A DNA stretch of 64,000 nt from Ardenticatenaceae bacterium (GTDB lineage Bacteria; Chloroflexota; Anaerolineae; Promineifilales; Promineifilaceae). Made by a program: the position numbers and the translations under genes. Numbering within the stretch: position 1 is the first letter of the stretch; the number at the start of each line of letters is the position of its first letter. The stretch lies in NCBI GenBank assembly GCA_020634215.1, contig JACKCD010000003.1:1-64000 (forward strand), written 5' to 3'. The notes under the pieces were generated by a model. It made no database searches. It saw nothing but the letters and a program-made list of their open reading frames with translations, and was not told the origin of the DNA. This document shows positions 49,863-58,919 of the stretch, piece after piece.

Positions 49863-50330
49863 TTTTAGCTGTGATTAAGCTACTCCCGTGTGCAGCCGAC
49901 TACCTTCGGCGCGAGCAAGGATGGTATCGGCAAGCCCGCTTGTGCCGGATTTAGCAGCTATTGAAGCCAAAATGGAGGCATCTGGGGAGATGGGGGCAAA
50001 ACGGCCGTTTCCTTCCCCACTCTTCCCACCTCACCCATCTTCCAAATTTGCAAAGCAAGCAGTGTAGTTTGGCGGGCAAAACGGCTTGCCCATCTCTATT
50101 GGCGAATAGGTGTTGGTTTGTGGTAATTTTTGGGGAAGAAACGGCCGTTTCTTACAAACAAACACAGAAAAAGTAACCGTGTCCTTCCGTGTCCTTCCGT
50201 GTACCGTCAATTTTTGGGGGAAAACGGCCGTTTTCCCCCATTCATCCGTTGTTGGTTGTCAAGCGTCTTCCCTCCCCATCCATGCCAACTTGCGATACCA
50301 TATCCCCAAAATCATTTAAGAGGACAATGC
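49863..50330. other. Gene-free stretch with three palindromes
   Basis: About 470 bases without a credible gene. AACGGCCGTT occurs at about 50001, 50141 and 50224, the densest intergenic group in the window, plus a small tandem TGTCCTTCCG (50179-50203). Confidence 0.65.
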
Positions 50331-50828
50331 GTGAAAGATACCATTGAAATCCACAGAGGCTATATCCCCGGTGCTATCGGGCGCGTCGTTGAACTGCATG
50401 GCACCTATTATCACCCCTATTGGCACTTTGGCGCATTCTTTGAGGCCAAAGTAGCGGGTGAACTGGCCGAGTTTATCGGCCGCTATGACCCACAGCGCGA
50501 TGGCTTCTGGATAGCCACGGTTAATGGGCGTGTCGAAGGCTCAATCACCATAGACGGCATACACGCGGCGCACGAGGGGGCACATCTTCGCTGGTTCATC
50601 CTGTCGGATGCGCTCCGGGGGCAGGGGGTAGGAACCCGCCTCCTCGATGCCGCTGTGGCATTCTGCCGCCACAATAGTTATTCCCGAATCTACCTTTGGA
50701 CTTTTGCAGGTCTGCACGCGGCGCGGCATTTGTATGAAAAAGCGGGGTTTACGCTAGTAGATCAGCATCGAGGGGCACAGTGGGGGGTAGAAGTCACAGA
50801 GCAACGGTTTGAACTCCCCCTTGTTTAG
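50331..50828 (+). CDS. GNAT-family N-acetyltransferase
   Basis: A 165-residue protein with a GTG start at 50331 (AGAGGA 7 bases before it). Acetyl-CoA motif A reads LRWFILSDALRGQGVGTRLLDAAV, with the RGQGVG pyrophosphate loop; motif B is LWTFAGLHAARHLYEKAGF. The layout is that of MarR-associated GNAT proteins. Substrate unknown. Single gene. Confidence 0.88.
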   Translation: MKDTIEIHRGYIPGAIGRVVELHGTYYHPYWHFGAFFEAKVAGELAEFIGRYDPQRDGFWIATVNGRVEGSITIDGIHAAHEGAHLRWFILSDALRGQGVGTRLLDAAVAFCRHNSYSRIYLWTFAGLHAARHLYEKAGFTLVDQHRGAQWGVEVTEQRFELPLV

Positions 50829-50986
50829 CATCGTCCAACGCCTTGTGCCTAATTGCCGACAGTGTTCACGGTGCTCCTGCCAAACAACGGTTGGCGATAT
50901 AAGAACATATGTTTTATAATCCAATGTGGATTGTTGCTGCGTGATAGTAAAACAATCTCCTTTAATTGCCTACTAGGAGACAAACG

Positions 50987-51403
50987 ATGAGTAATCATTT
51001 GGAAGAAACATCTGAAAACAATGAGGCTTGGCCTAAAGAGATATTTGCAGTCACGTTATTTACCGAAGACCTTGCTACGGTCAAAGAATTTTACCAAAGG
51101 GTTTTTGGTCTCTCCATCGAATTTGAAGGCCCCACGTCAGCGGTCTTTAAGTTTGGTGGCACCCTTATCAACTTATTGAAGATTACACAAGCTGATGAAC
51201 TCATTGCTCCTGCCCAGGTGGCAAATCGGGAGGCAGGAACCCGCTTTGTTTTTACTGTCCATGTTGACGATGTAGATGAGATGTGTGCTGAGTTAGTGAG
51301 TCGTGGTGTGGAACTGTTAAACGGCCCAATGGATCGACCTTGGGGCATCCGTACCGCCAGCTTCATGGATCCTGCTGGCTACATCTGGGAAATTGCTAAA
51401 TAA
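50987..51403 (+). CDS. VOC-family protein
   Basis: A 138-residue protein, ATG at 50987 with TAGGAGA before it. FAVTLFTEDLATVKEFYQRVFGL and FVFTVHVDDVDEMCAELVSRGV are the two VOC units; ASFMDPAGYIWEIAK closes the fold with the usual acidic ligand. Glyoxalase/bleomycin-resistance superfamily; reaction unknown. Not in an operon. Confidence 0.86.
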   Translation: MSNHLEETSENNEAWPKEIFAVTLFTEDLATVKEFYQRVFGLSIEFEGPTSAVFKFGGTLINLLKITQADELIAPAQVANREAGTRFVFTVHVDDVDEMCAELVSRGVELLNGPMDRPWGIRTASFMDPAGYIWEIAK

Positions 51404-51534
51404 ATTGTCTTGGACCCAAAAGATGGCGTGCCCAGGCTTAGGCGATGCAAACCGATGGACTGTAGCTGGATCATTTTGGAGCCTGCATCCTTCGGATATC
51501 GTTTGGGGGAAAGTTTGTGAGGAGCAACAAATAC

Positions 51535-52116
51535 ATGAATCCTAAAGTTGACTTTTTTTTCAATAAGGCCGAGAAGTGGCGGGAAGAATTTGAAGAATTG
51601 CGCCGGATTGTTCTGGACTGCGAGCTAACCGAGGCGTTGAAATGGGGCGTTCCATGCTATACCTTGGGGCAAAGCAACATCGTTTTAATCCACGGGTTTA
51701 AAGAATATTGTGCCCTGCTGTTTGTCAAAGGTGCTTTGCTCAAGGATGTGATGGGCATTCTCATCCAGCAAACGGAAAATGTGCAGGCCGCACGCCAGAT
51801 TCGCTTTACCGACGTGGCCGAAATTGTGGAGATGGAGCCAGTCATCAAAGCCTACATTCGGGAAGCCATTGAGGTAGAAAAAGCTGGCTTGCAAGTGGAT
51901 TATAAAAAAACGGCCGAATTTAACATGCCGGAAGAATTGCAGTGCAAATTAGAAGAAAACCCAGATTTCAAAGCCGCATTTGAGTCATTGACCCCGGGAC
52001 GGCAAAGGGGGTATCTACTTTATTTTGCTGCTCCCAAACAGGCAAAGACGCGGGTGGCGCGGGTGGAAAAATGTGTACCGCAAATTCTGGCTGGTAAGGG
52101 CTTGAATGATCGGTAA
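51535..52116 (+). CDS. YdeI-family (DUF1801-like) protein
   Basis: About 193 residues from the ATG at 51535 (MNPKVDFFFNKAEKWREEF), with an AGGAG 10 bases upstream; a GTG at 51517 is in frame. LTEALKWGVPCYTLGQSNIVLIHGFKEYCALLFVKG (part) is the DUF1801/YdhG-like core, and the C-terminal TPGRQRGYLLYFAAPKQAKTRVARVEKCV is the YdeI OmpD-associated helix. Function is unclear; Salmonella YdeI relates to peptide resistance. Confidence 0.88.
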   Translation: MNPKVDFFFNKAEKWREEFEELRRIVLDCELTEALKWGVPCYTLGQSNIVLIHGFKEYCALLFVKGALLKDVMGILIQQTENVQAARQIRFTDVAEIVEMEPVIKAYIREAIEVEKAGLQVDYKKTAEFNMPEELQCKLEENPDFKAAFESLTPGRQRGYLLYFAAPKQAKTRVARVEKCVPQILAGKGLNDR

Positions 52117-52124
52117 GCAGGTCA

Positions 52125-53366
52125 CTATATGCTTGGCTGTTGGTGAATGATTTGGCTTTGGCGCAGGGGTTTGTTGGCGAGGGCATAAACGGCCGTTAAC
52201 AAATACAGCCCACCCCCCAGCAGATAAATCGTCCGAATCGGCATTCTGTCTGCCAGCCAGGCAAACAGCAGCCCCGCCAGCATATACACCACCCAGCGCC
52301 CCATCTCCCGCAGCGCATACACCCGCCCCAACAACTCATCATCCGCCACCGTTTGCAGCAGCGTGTCCTGCACCACATCCCGCACTGCCGACGGCGGCCC
52401 AAACAAAAACGCTAGCACCACCGCCACCCAAGTAACCGGGCTAAGGGCAAACAAAAATGTCAGCACCCCGCTTGCCAGCGCATTGCCGCCAATAATCAGC
52501 CCCGGATACCGCTCCAGCCGCTTGGCCGCCACGCTGGCAACCACCGCCCCCACCATCATCCCGGCAAAATACAGCGCCGACATCGTGCCCCAGGCATCGG
52601 CACCCGCCCGCAAAGCCTTTTCTGCAAACACCAGCATCAACGCCGATGTCCAAATGCCGTGCGGCACGTGCTCCAGCAGTTCCATCACCACCAGCGGCCG
52701 CACCACCGGGTTGTCCTTCAGATAAACATACCCTTCCTGCACTGACTGACGCAGCGGCAACCGCGCCTTTTGCGCCTGTTTTTCCGCCTCGCTGCACGGC
52801 TGAATTTGCATTAGTGCCGTCAATGTTGCCGAAACCAAAAAGGTGAGCAAGTTGAAGAGGACAAAGGTGCCAAACGCAATCCGCAGTGTGAGCAAGCCGC
52901 CAAGCATGTAGCCCACCGCCATGGTGCCCTGTGCCGTGCCTACCAGCACGCTGTTGGCGCGAACCAGGTTGAACCGTTTGACCAGCGAGGGGACGATGGC
53001 AATACGGGCGGGCTGGTAAAAGGTGGAAGCGGCGGTGATACCTGCCACCACTAAATAGATGCCCCACAAATTGACGCTGCCCTGCTGCACAAAGAGCAGT
53101 AGCAGCCCCACCAGCCCGGCACGAACCAAATCCATGACGATAAGCACGCGCTGGCGTGGATAATGGTCAACCATGGCTCCGGCAATGGGGCCAAGCAGAA
53201 AGCGGGGGAGGGATTGGGCGATGAGGACGCCGGTTGTTTGCAGGGCGGAACCGGTTTGCTGAAAAACATGCACCATCACGCCCACGCTGTAGAGCACATC
53301 CCCCATGCCAGAGATGATTTGAGCCAGCCAAAGCAAGCGAAAATTACGATTTTGCCAAAGAATCAT
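52125..53366 (-). CDS. MFS transporter (multidrug-efflux-like)
   Basis: A 413-residue, 12-helix protein of the group with NRNFRLLWLAQIISGMGDVLYSVGV at the start (part) and a GAMVDHYPRQRVLIVMDLVRA loop, the motif-A place between helices 2 and 3. This fits MFS_3/enterobactin-exporter or macrolide-efflux-like transporters. Convergent with the YdeI gene, ending 8 bp from it. Substrate unknown. Confidence 0.87.
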   Translation of the reverse strand: MILWQNRNFRLLWLAQIISGMGDVLYSVGVMVHVFQQTGSALQTTGVLIAQSLPRFLLGPIAGAMVDHYPRQRVLIVMDLVRAGLVGLLLLFVQQGSVNLWGIYLVVAGITAASTFYQPARIAIVPSLVKRFNLVRANSVLVGTAQGTMAVGYMLGGLLTLRIAFGTFVLFNLLTFLVSATLTALMQIQPCSEAEKQAQKARLPLRQSVQEGYVYLKDNPVVRPLVVMELLEHVPHGIWTSALMLVFAEKALRAGADAWGTMSALYFAGMMVGAVVASVAAKRLERYPGLIIGGNALASGVLTFLFALSPVTWVAVVLAFLFGPPSAVRDVVQDTLLQTVADDELLGRVYALREMGRWVVYMLAGLLFAWLADRMPIRTIYLLGGGLYLLTAVYALANKPLRQSQIIHQQPSI

Positions 53367-53463
53367 TGGTTTTTTGTATTGGTCAAGAAAATGTTACGTA
53401 GAGTTCCACAAAGAGGTTTAGGAAATTTGCAGTCTTGCAGTTCAAATGAAGCGGAGCAGCATA

Positions 53464-53799
53464 TCATATGTACTCGATATGATCACGCATTTCCTCTGGA
53501 GACAATAGCTCATAGATCAACTGCAGTGAATTGAGCAGTTGCCCAATGGAACGATTATTTTTTGGCGCATAAACGATTCCAGCATGGTTGCTGCTTTGTG
53601 AAGCTAAAATCAAAAAATCTCGATCCTGCGTGAAAATAGCGCGATCTTCTTGTCGGGCAAAATCGAGTTGCTCCAGATCCGTCGCACCTAGCAAGTTGCT
53701 TTCTTGCGTAGTCGAGACGTTGACACCTTGCTTACGCAGGCCACGTGCAATCGCAAGGTTGACATTTTCATCCAGATGAAAGCGAATTTTATTGGTCAA
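53464..53799 (-). CDS. DUF5615 PIN-like toxin candidate
   Basis: A 111-residue protein: IRFHLDENVNLAIARGLRKQGVNV and DRAIFTQDRDFLIL are the two acidic sites of the DUF5615 (Mut7-C-like PIN) fold. It is downstream of, and overlaps by 11 bases, a DUF433 gene, the standard order of this widespread but little-studied TA-like pair in cyanobacteria and Chloroflexota. Confidence 0.88.
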   Translation of the reverse strand: MTNKIRFHLDENVNLAIARGLRKQGVNVSTTQESNLLGATDLEQLDFARQEDRAIFTQDRDFLILASQSSNHAGIVYAPKNNRSIGQLLNSLQLIYELLSPEEMRDHIEYI

Positions 53800-54118
53800 G
53801 GTCAGCGAGTTTGGTTTGCAGTTTGGAGGGGGTTTGTTGCTTTAGTGCATCAACGATCTTTTGTTCTTCGGCCTCACGCCGATCAATTTCCGAGCGATGG
53901 TCGTAATAATATGCCAGAGCAGCATGGATTTGAGCGGGCGTGAGATTATGTTCAGCCGCGATTTTTTCGATAGAAAAATGAAGCTCTAAATACCAGGAGG
54001 CAATATCAGCAACGGTAATACGACGGCCGTTTATGCGTGGCTTCCCGCTGCGAATGTTGGGCGTAGCGACAATATATTGTTTGTGGGTAGAGATAATCGT
54101 TGAAGCTGGTGCATTCAT
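53789..54118 (-). CDS. DUF433 antitoxin candidate
   Basis: A 109-residue protein from the ATG at 54118. DUF433 core: ATPNIRSGKPRINGRRITVADIASW, an HTH-like SIEKIAAEHNLTPAQIHAALAYYYDHR, then a charged tail. Presumed DNA-binding antitoxin for the DUF5615 protein. The palindrome-like ACGGCCGTTTATG encodes the conserved NGRRIT turn, where R and T are family-conserved. Confidence 0.88.
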   Translation of the reverse strand: MNAPASTIISTHKQYIVATPNIRSGKPRINGRRITVADIASWYLELHFSIEKIAAEHNLTPAQIHAALAYYYDHRSEIDRREAEEQKIVDALKQQTPSKLQTKLADLDQ

Positions 54119-54146
54119 AAAGGCATTATATAACGAACGGTAAGGC

Positions 54147-54959
54147 TTACACAACCATGTTTTTGCTGCCTTCGGGGGGCTTGCTGTTGCTGTACACCAC
54201 GTTGACCCCGCGAATACGGCTGATGACAGCTTCGAGGGCGGCGATGAGGAGCATGAAGAGGATATTGATGCCGATTGCCATAGACAGGCCGGTGCCGAGA
54301 TAGCCAAAGACGGTGGCGGCGGGGCCGGCTAACCCGGCCATGATTTCATCGTCAAGCCCAATGAGAAAAAGAACGGCCGTTAAAACAGCCATAATCAGCA
54401 AAAAAGCAGGCCAGGCGCGGCGGTCGGAGGGGCTGGGGAGCATGGCGTTGCTGATGGCAAAAAGAAGGTAGAGCCAGACCAAAATATCGTTGGTGGCGAA
54501 GATGTCGGTTAAGGCTAGGGTCAGGTTGTCTATGCTGCCGGTTTGCACGGCGGCGGCAAGATTGGTAACGCCAAAGACGCGGAAACCGATGAGCAGAATA
54601 ACGGCCGTTCCTGCAATCAGCGGCGCACCCCCAATCAAACTTTCCCGAATTGGCCCCAGCGTTTTGCCCTTGTAATACTCCACATACCCAAGCTGAACGC
54701 TGCCGTCTGGCTTGAGGCGGGGGATGAGCGACATGGAGCCGGTGCGAACCCCCAGCACCGTTGCCATCAGCCAATGGCTGACCTCGTGCAGCAGCACGCC
54801 GGGAAAAAGGATGATGGCATAGAGCGCAACGGCCCACTGCGGCCGGCCGGTAATCAGCAAACTTAGCCCGTGCAGGTGGGCATGAATCCAGCGCTGCATG
54901 ATAATCAGCACCAGCAAAGCAACCGCGACCCAGATAAAAGGCATGAAACTTTCGCTCAT
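54147..54959 (-). CDS. M50-like membrane metallopeptidase candidate
   Basis: A 270-residue protein from the ATG at 54959 with at least six hydrophobic segments. HEVSH (58-62) inside a transmembrane helix (FPGVLLHEVSHWLMATVLGV) is the HExxH zinc motif of site-2-type proteases. A clear NPDG or LDG second motif is not seen, so this may be a diverged M50 relative or an inactive family. The following GSMSLIPRLKPDGSVQLGYVEYYKG loop has PDG. Located beside the TA pair; substrate unknown. Confidence 0.72.
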   Translation of the reverse strand: MSESFMPFIWVAVALLVLIIMQRWIHAHLHGLSLLITGRPQWAVALYAIILFPGVLLHEVSHWLMATVLGVRTGSMSLIPRLKPDGSVQLGYVEYYKGKTLGPIRESLIGGAPLIAGTAVILLIGFRVFGVTNLAAAVQTGSIDNLTLALTDIFATNDILVWLYLLFAISNAMLPSPSDRRAWPAFLLIMAVLTAVLFLIGLDDEIMAGLAGPAATVFGYLGTGLSMAIGINILFMLLIAALEAVISRIRGVNVVYSNSKPPEGSKNMVV

Positions 54960-54964
54960 ATCGT

Positions 54965-55012
54965 AGAGATTGGAGATTAGAGATTGGTGCAAGAGCCAAT
55001 CTCTAATCTCCA
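54965..55012. repeat. GGAGATT-type heptamer hairpin, copy 7
   Basis: AGAGATTGGAGATTAGAGAT then CCAATCTCTAATCTCC; directly upstream of the M50-like gene start. Confidence 0.85.
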
Positions 55013-55153
55013 AAAATGATTCTTTGCAGATTCTACAACCCTATCTTGCCGTATGTTGGAAAAAATTGCAAAGTGGCGGCATCTTGTTAATATCGCCAGG
55101 TTGTGGTGCATTACGAATGAATGAAAATTCATAATTTATATAGGAGTGATGTG

Positions 55154-55807
55154 ATGAGTAAGTCTGAAGGTGTGATTAAGTTTCGCATGGATTTTGTTGA
55201 GGCGGCGGCGTTAACGGCCGTTCAATTGACCGAAATTAACGCCTGGCGCAAGGTGTTGGTTATCATGGGGATGATCGGCCAAACGCCGGAGCGATATGAT
55301 AACTATGGTTTTGGCAACATTAGCCGCCGTTTGTTGGCCGACGAACTGCCGGGTTATGACCACCCCTTTGTCATTAGCGGCACGCAGACCGGCGGCGTGG
55401 CGGATTTAGCGCCAGAACATTATGCGACGGTGCTGTGGTGTCGGCCGGCGGAAAACCACGTCAGCGCCCAGGGTCCCATGCGCCCCTCGTCGGAGTCTAT
55501 GACCCACGGGGTCGTGTACGAAATGGACAGCCGCATCAACTGGGTCTTCCACGCCCACGACCCCTATATTTGGCAGCAGCGCGTGGCGCTTGATTTACCC
55601 ACTACCGCCGATGGCGTTCCCTACGGTTCTCCGGAAATGTCGGCTGAAGTCGGCCGTTTGTTCCGCGAGACCGAGGTGGCGCAGCGGGGTATTTTTGCCA
55701 TGGGCGGGCATGTTGACGGCATCGTGACCTTTGGCGCAACGGCTGAGGAGGCAGGCAGTGTGCTGTTGCACCATTTAGCATCGGCGATTCGGCTAAGTTA
55801 TTCATGA
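55154..55807 (+). CDS. Class II aldolase/adducin-family protein
   Basis: A 217-residue protein, ATG at 55154 with TAGGAG before it. Core of the fold: NYGFGNISRRL, FVISGTQTGG, MRPSSESMTHGVVYEM, and WVFHAHDPYIWQQ, where His residues would bind the metal of fuculose-aldolase-like enzymes; a third His is in MGGHVDGIVTFG. Could be a sugar-phosphate aldolase or epimerase; not decided. One palindrome near the start (LTAVQ). Confidence 0.85.
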   Translation: MSKSEGVIKFRMDFVEAAALTAVQLTEINAWRKVLVIMGMIGQTPERYDNYGFGNISRRLLADELPGYDHPFVISGTQTGGVADLAPEHYATVLWCRPAENHVSAQGPMRPSSESMTHGVVYEMDSRINWVFHAHDPYIWQQRVALDLPTTADGVPYGSPEMSAEVGRLFRETEVAQRGIFAMGGHVDGIVTFGATAEEAGSVLLHHLASAIRLSYS

Positions 55808-55848
55808 CTGTCTGTAAGACCCGCCCGCCCGTAAACGGAGCGGGCTAG

Positions 55849-55902
55849 AAAAACAACGCTAGCTAAAGCCAGCTTTAGCCCGGTTTACCGGGCGTTGTTT
55901 TT
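55849..55902. terminator. Terminator-like hairpin after the class II aldolase gene
   Basis: AAAAACAACGC (55849-55859) pairs with GCGTTGTTTTT (55892-55902); inside is a second hairpin GCTAAAGC-CA-GCTTTAGC. The T-run fits rho-independent ending on the plus strand. Confidence 0.7.
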
Positions 55903-56047
55903 TGGACCGGCCATTCATGGCTGGACGATTTCAGCCAAACTGAGAATTGCTGTTTGGGGTTGGAAGCGGTTGATCTTGTGTGTTGACTATGATACCATGA
56001 CGCAGTGCGTCAATGGGCGGGATAAGACCCGTTGACCGGATATTGTT

Positions 56048-56572
56048 ATGGTGAAGTTAAACGAGTTTATTTCTAAACAGGGTAGGCGAATTGGTGTACG
56101 GCAAATCAGGGCGGATGAACCCCATTTGCTGCTGGATTTGTTTGCCCACATGAGTTCTGAAAGCCGCTATCAGCGTTTTTTGCAGACCGTTGACCACCTC
56201 AGCACACAGCGTTTGTGGGATGAAGCAACTCACATTGCCCAACAGAGCGAGGCTGGAGATGTGTGTTTGGGTGGGTTTGTGGTTGATAAAGGGGGGCAGG
56301 AAACGCTGATAGGGGCGGCACGCTATGTGCATGTAGATGACGACAGCGTGGAAATTGCCCTTTCGATTCGGGATGATTATCAAAATCAGGGGATTGGCAC
56401 TGGGTTGTTGGCCTTGCTCATTGCGGAAGCGCGAGTGCGTGGAGTGCGCCAGGTGGTGGCGACGGTGCAGAATGACAATGAGCGAATGCTGCATTTGCTC
56501 CATAGGCTGGATATGCCGGTTACACGAACGGTTGATGGAGCCAGTTCTTTTTTTGCGATAGATTTGACGTAG
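56048..56572 (+). CDS. GNAT-family N-acetyltransferase
   Basis: A 174-residue protein. VEIALSIRDDYQNQGIGTGLLALLIAEAR is motif A with the QNQGIG acetyl-CoA loop. N-terminal IRADEPHLLLDLFAHMSSESRYQRF resembles GNAT domains fused to acyl-CoA synthetases (Pat-like), so a protein substrate is possible. Single gene followed by a heptamer hairpin. Confidence 0.86.
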   Translation: MVKLNEFISKQGRRIGVRQIRADEPHLLLDLFAHMSSESRYQRFLQTVDHLSTQRLWDEATHIAQQSEAGDVCLGGFVVDKGGQETLIGAARYVHVDDDSVEIALSIRDDYQNQGIGTGLLALLIAEARVRGVRQVVATVQNDNERMLHLLHRLDMPVTRTVDGASSFFAIDLT

Positions 56573-56585
56573 AAATTAGCAAGAG

Positions 56586-56640
56586 ACTGGAGATTGGAGA
56601 TTGACCATCTTCAATCTCCAATCTCTAATCTCTAATCCCC
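56586..56640. repeat. GGAGATT-type heptamer hairpin, copy 8
   Basis: CTGGAGATTGGAGATTGA faces TCAATCTCCAATCTCTAATC; at the 3' end of the lipoprotein gene and after the GNAT gene, where it could end both transcripts. Confidence 0.85.
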
Positions 56641-57330
56641 TTCACAGTTGAGCCAACTTTGCAGACGGTCTTGGTTTTGGCTGCGCCAAAGGGTGGGGTT
56701 TTGTGGGGTCAGGGGTGCCGTGCCGAGATCAAGGGCTTGCAGCAGGTTATAGGCGCAGGGGTGGTTGGTTTGCAGGGGGTGCAAAACGGCCGTTTTTGCC
56801 ACCACCAGCCGCCGCTCCTCCCCATTTGTCCAATAGCCGCTGCCCACAAAATCAATAAACCCCAGATAGGTTTGCAAAAAAGAACGGTGGGTTGGGTCTT
56901 GAAAGCAGAGCGTCACGTCGCTGCTGCCGGGCGTTGCCGCCGCCAAGTCAGCAAATAGTGCGTCGGCACTGGCAAAGCCACGACTAGACAACCGCAACCC
57001 TGTTTCCTGAGCCAGGATGCTTGTCACTGCCTCGGTTAGCCATTGGCAAGCGGGGTCGTCGTCGAGGATTGCCAGCCGTAAATCGGCGGCTGTGTCTGGC
57101 GTGGGGGTGAAGGTAGGGCGCACGGTGGGGGTTTTGCTGGGTAAAACTGGCGTTTCCGTTGGCGTTGGTCCTGGCGTGCGCGAGGTGGGAATGGTGGCAA
57201 TGATGACCAGTGGTGTGGCCCAGGGGGTGGGGGTGGGGACAATGAGCGGTGGGGAAAAAACGGCCGTTTTTCCCCCACCACTACACCCCAGCAGCAGCAA
57301 TGCCAGCAGCAACCAGCGTAATTTGCTCAT
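56632..57330 (-). CDS. Lipoprotein of the kinase/chemosensory cluster
   Basis: A 232-residue secreted lipoprotein: LLLALLLLGCSGGG is a signal with lipobox (Cys16), then a Pro/Thr-rich linker (about 25-75, PTPTPWATP..TPTETP) and a folded C-terminal domain of about 150 residues (LRLAILDDDPACQWLTEAV...GYWTNGEERRL). The folded part has the look of a periplasmic-binding-protein half, but I cannot assign it. Its ATG overlaps the pseudokinase stop by 4 bases (ATGA), so it belongs to the same translational unit and may present a signal to the kinases' outer domains. Confidence 0.82.
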   Translation of the reverse strand: MSKLRWLLLALLLLGCSGGGKTAVFSPPLIVPTPTPWATPLVIIATIPTSRTPGPTPTETPVLPSKTPTVRPTFTPTPDTAADLRLAILDDDPACQWLTEAVTSILAQETGLRLSSRGFASADALFADLAAATPGSSDVTLCFQDPTHRSFLQTYLGFIDFVGSGYWTNGEERRLVVAKTAVLHPLQTNHPCAYNLLQALDLGTAPLTPQNPTLWRSQNQDRLQSWLNCEGD

Positions 57331-58919
57331 CCCGTCGCTAATAAAGAAGCTGCCAGGGCCAGGTCATCAAAATCGGCCGTTGGGGTGGGCAGCGCCTGCC
57401 GCAGTGCCGCCACACTCTGAAACCGCTGACGCGGGTCGGCAGCCAGGCAGCGAGTCACGACATCCCGCACGGACGCAGGAAGCTGGGCGGGAAAATGCAG
57501 CGTGGCGGTGGCAATTTGCCCCGGCTGTAAAAAGGCACTGGCTGAAAAAGGCACCTCACCCGTCAGCAGGTAGTAGAACAGCATCCCTACGGCATAAATG
57601 TCCAGCCGGGTGTCGGTTAAAATCTCGCGGGCAGCTTCCGGCTTGCCGCTGGCATACAGATGCACTTTTTGCAAATGTTCTGGGGCAAACCAGACAAATT
57701 CACCAAAGCGGCGGTTGTCGTACAGGTTGAAGTCAGGCTTTTCGGCATCCAGTTCGGTGCCAAAATTGGTGAGGTGCACCACGCCGCGCCGATCCAGCAG
57801 GATGCTGCTGGGGCGCAGATTGCCGTGGGCAAAGCCATAGCTGTGGATGTGTTCCAGCCCATCCAGCAGTTCACCAAGGAGGGTCAGGCTTTTGTCCAGC
57901 GGCTGTGCCCCTTCTCGCGTCACCAGGTCGGCCACCGTTTGGCCGGGGATGATCGGTTCGACGAGGTAAGGGCGGGGGAAAAGCCAGGTGGCAACCTGGT
58001 CACGGCCGGAGGCGAGCAGCGGGATGATGTTCCAATGGGAGGCGAGACGGCTGCGAATTTCAATTTCCCGTTCACAGCGGGGTACGCACTGTTCGTCAGC
58101 GGGGATTTTGAGCAGCAACGGCTCTCGATCTAGTGCCCACAGCCGTTTGCCTTTGTAATGCTCGTAGTAGCCATCAAGCCGCAGCCGTTCGCCAATGATT
58201 TGGTATTTGCCGTCGAGGACGCGCATGTGGAGGGCGTGGCGGAGAAGAACGGCCGTTATTGCCACCGCCAGCCCGCCAATTACCGCCAGCCACCACAAAT
58301 TTTCCCCCAGCGCCAGCCGCCACACGGCAAACGGCGACTCTGACAGCAGCACTAGCGTTAGCCGCTGGTACTCTTCCAATGGGTCGCTGCCCAAATCTTG
58401 CGCCAGCCGGTTGTAGTTGAGTCCCGAGACCTGCATCCAGATGGCAAGCTGGCTGGCATACGCTTCGGCCACATTTTCCTGGGTAATGCGGTTGAGGATG
58501 GTGAGCAGTTCGGCGTTGGTTTCTTGCCCGCGCACGGTGTAGGCCACCGCAGGGCTGGGGAAGGCGCGATGATGGTCGAGGCTGTAGCCCAGCAGCAGCA
58601 CTTCCTTGGTTTCATTGGCTTCCAGGTTGACGGTTTGGGCCTGGCCGATGAGGATGTCGGCAAAGGCGGCTTCGTTGCTGTTGAGGTGCAGCCCCAGCGG
58701 TACTTCCAGCGTCAGCGGGGTGACAAATTGGTTGGTGAGGGTGAGCCGCAGCATGGGCTGGGCGTAGCTGGGGTGAATGCCCACAATCTCGGCGACCACG
58801 CTGCCGTCGGCAATGGCCTGGGGCAGGAGGATGGCTTGGGCGTGGGTGGGGGAAACGGCCGTTAATCCCCCCAACCCCAGCAGCAAAAACAGCAGCAATC
58901 GGTAAACAAATCGGTTCAT
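57327..58919 (-). CDS. Receptor-like Ser/Thr pseudokinase
   Basis: A 530-residue paralogue of the next gene with the same order: signal peptide (1-28), outer domain (29-205), transmembrane helix (207-227), kinase-like domain (238-510). Lys271 of the beta-3 strand is kept (LLLKIP) and the C-lobe is typical (APEHL, DIYAVGMLFYYLLTGEVPF). However, the catalytic loop reads HGNLRPSS (365-372) in place of HRDLxPxN, and DFG reads NFG (385-387). The catalytic Asp, the metal-binding Asn and the DFG Asp are all lost, so phosphotransfer is not expected. The start codon abuts the stop of the active kinase with no gap. Likely a scaffold or an allosteric partner of it. Confidence 0.9.
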   Translation of the reverse strand: MNRFVYRLLLFLLLGLGGLTAVSPTHAQAILLPQAIADGSVVAEIVGIHPSYAQPMLRLTLTNQFVTPLTLEVPLGLHLNSNEAAFADILIGQAQTVNLEANETKEVLLLGYSLDHHRAFPSPAVAYTVRGQETNAELLTILNRITQENVAEAYASQLAIWMQVSGLNYNRLAQDLGSDPLEEYQRLTLVLLSESPFAVWRLALGENLWWLAVIGGLAVAITAVLLRHALHMRVLDGKYQIIGERLRLDGYYEHYKGKRLWALDREPLLLKIPADEQCVPRCEREIEIRSRLASHWNIIPLLASGRDQVATWLFPRPYLVEPIIPGQTVADLVTREGAQPLDKSLTLLGELLDGLEHIHSYGFAHGNLRPSSILLDRRGVVHLTNFGTELDAEKPDFNLYDNRRFGEFVWFAPEHLQKVHLYASGKPEAAREILTDTRLDIYAVGMLFYYLLTGEVPFSASAFLQPGQIATATLHFPAQLPASVRDVVTRCLAADPRQRFQSVAALRQALPTPTADFDDLALAASLLATG

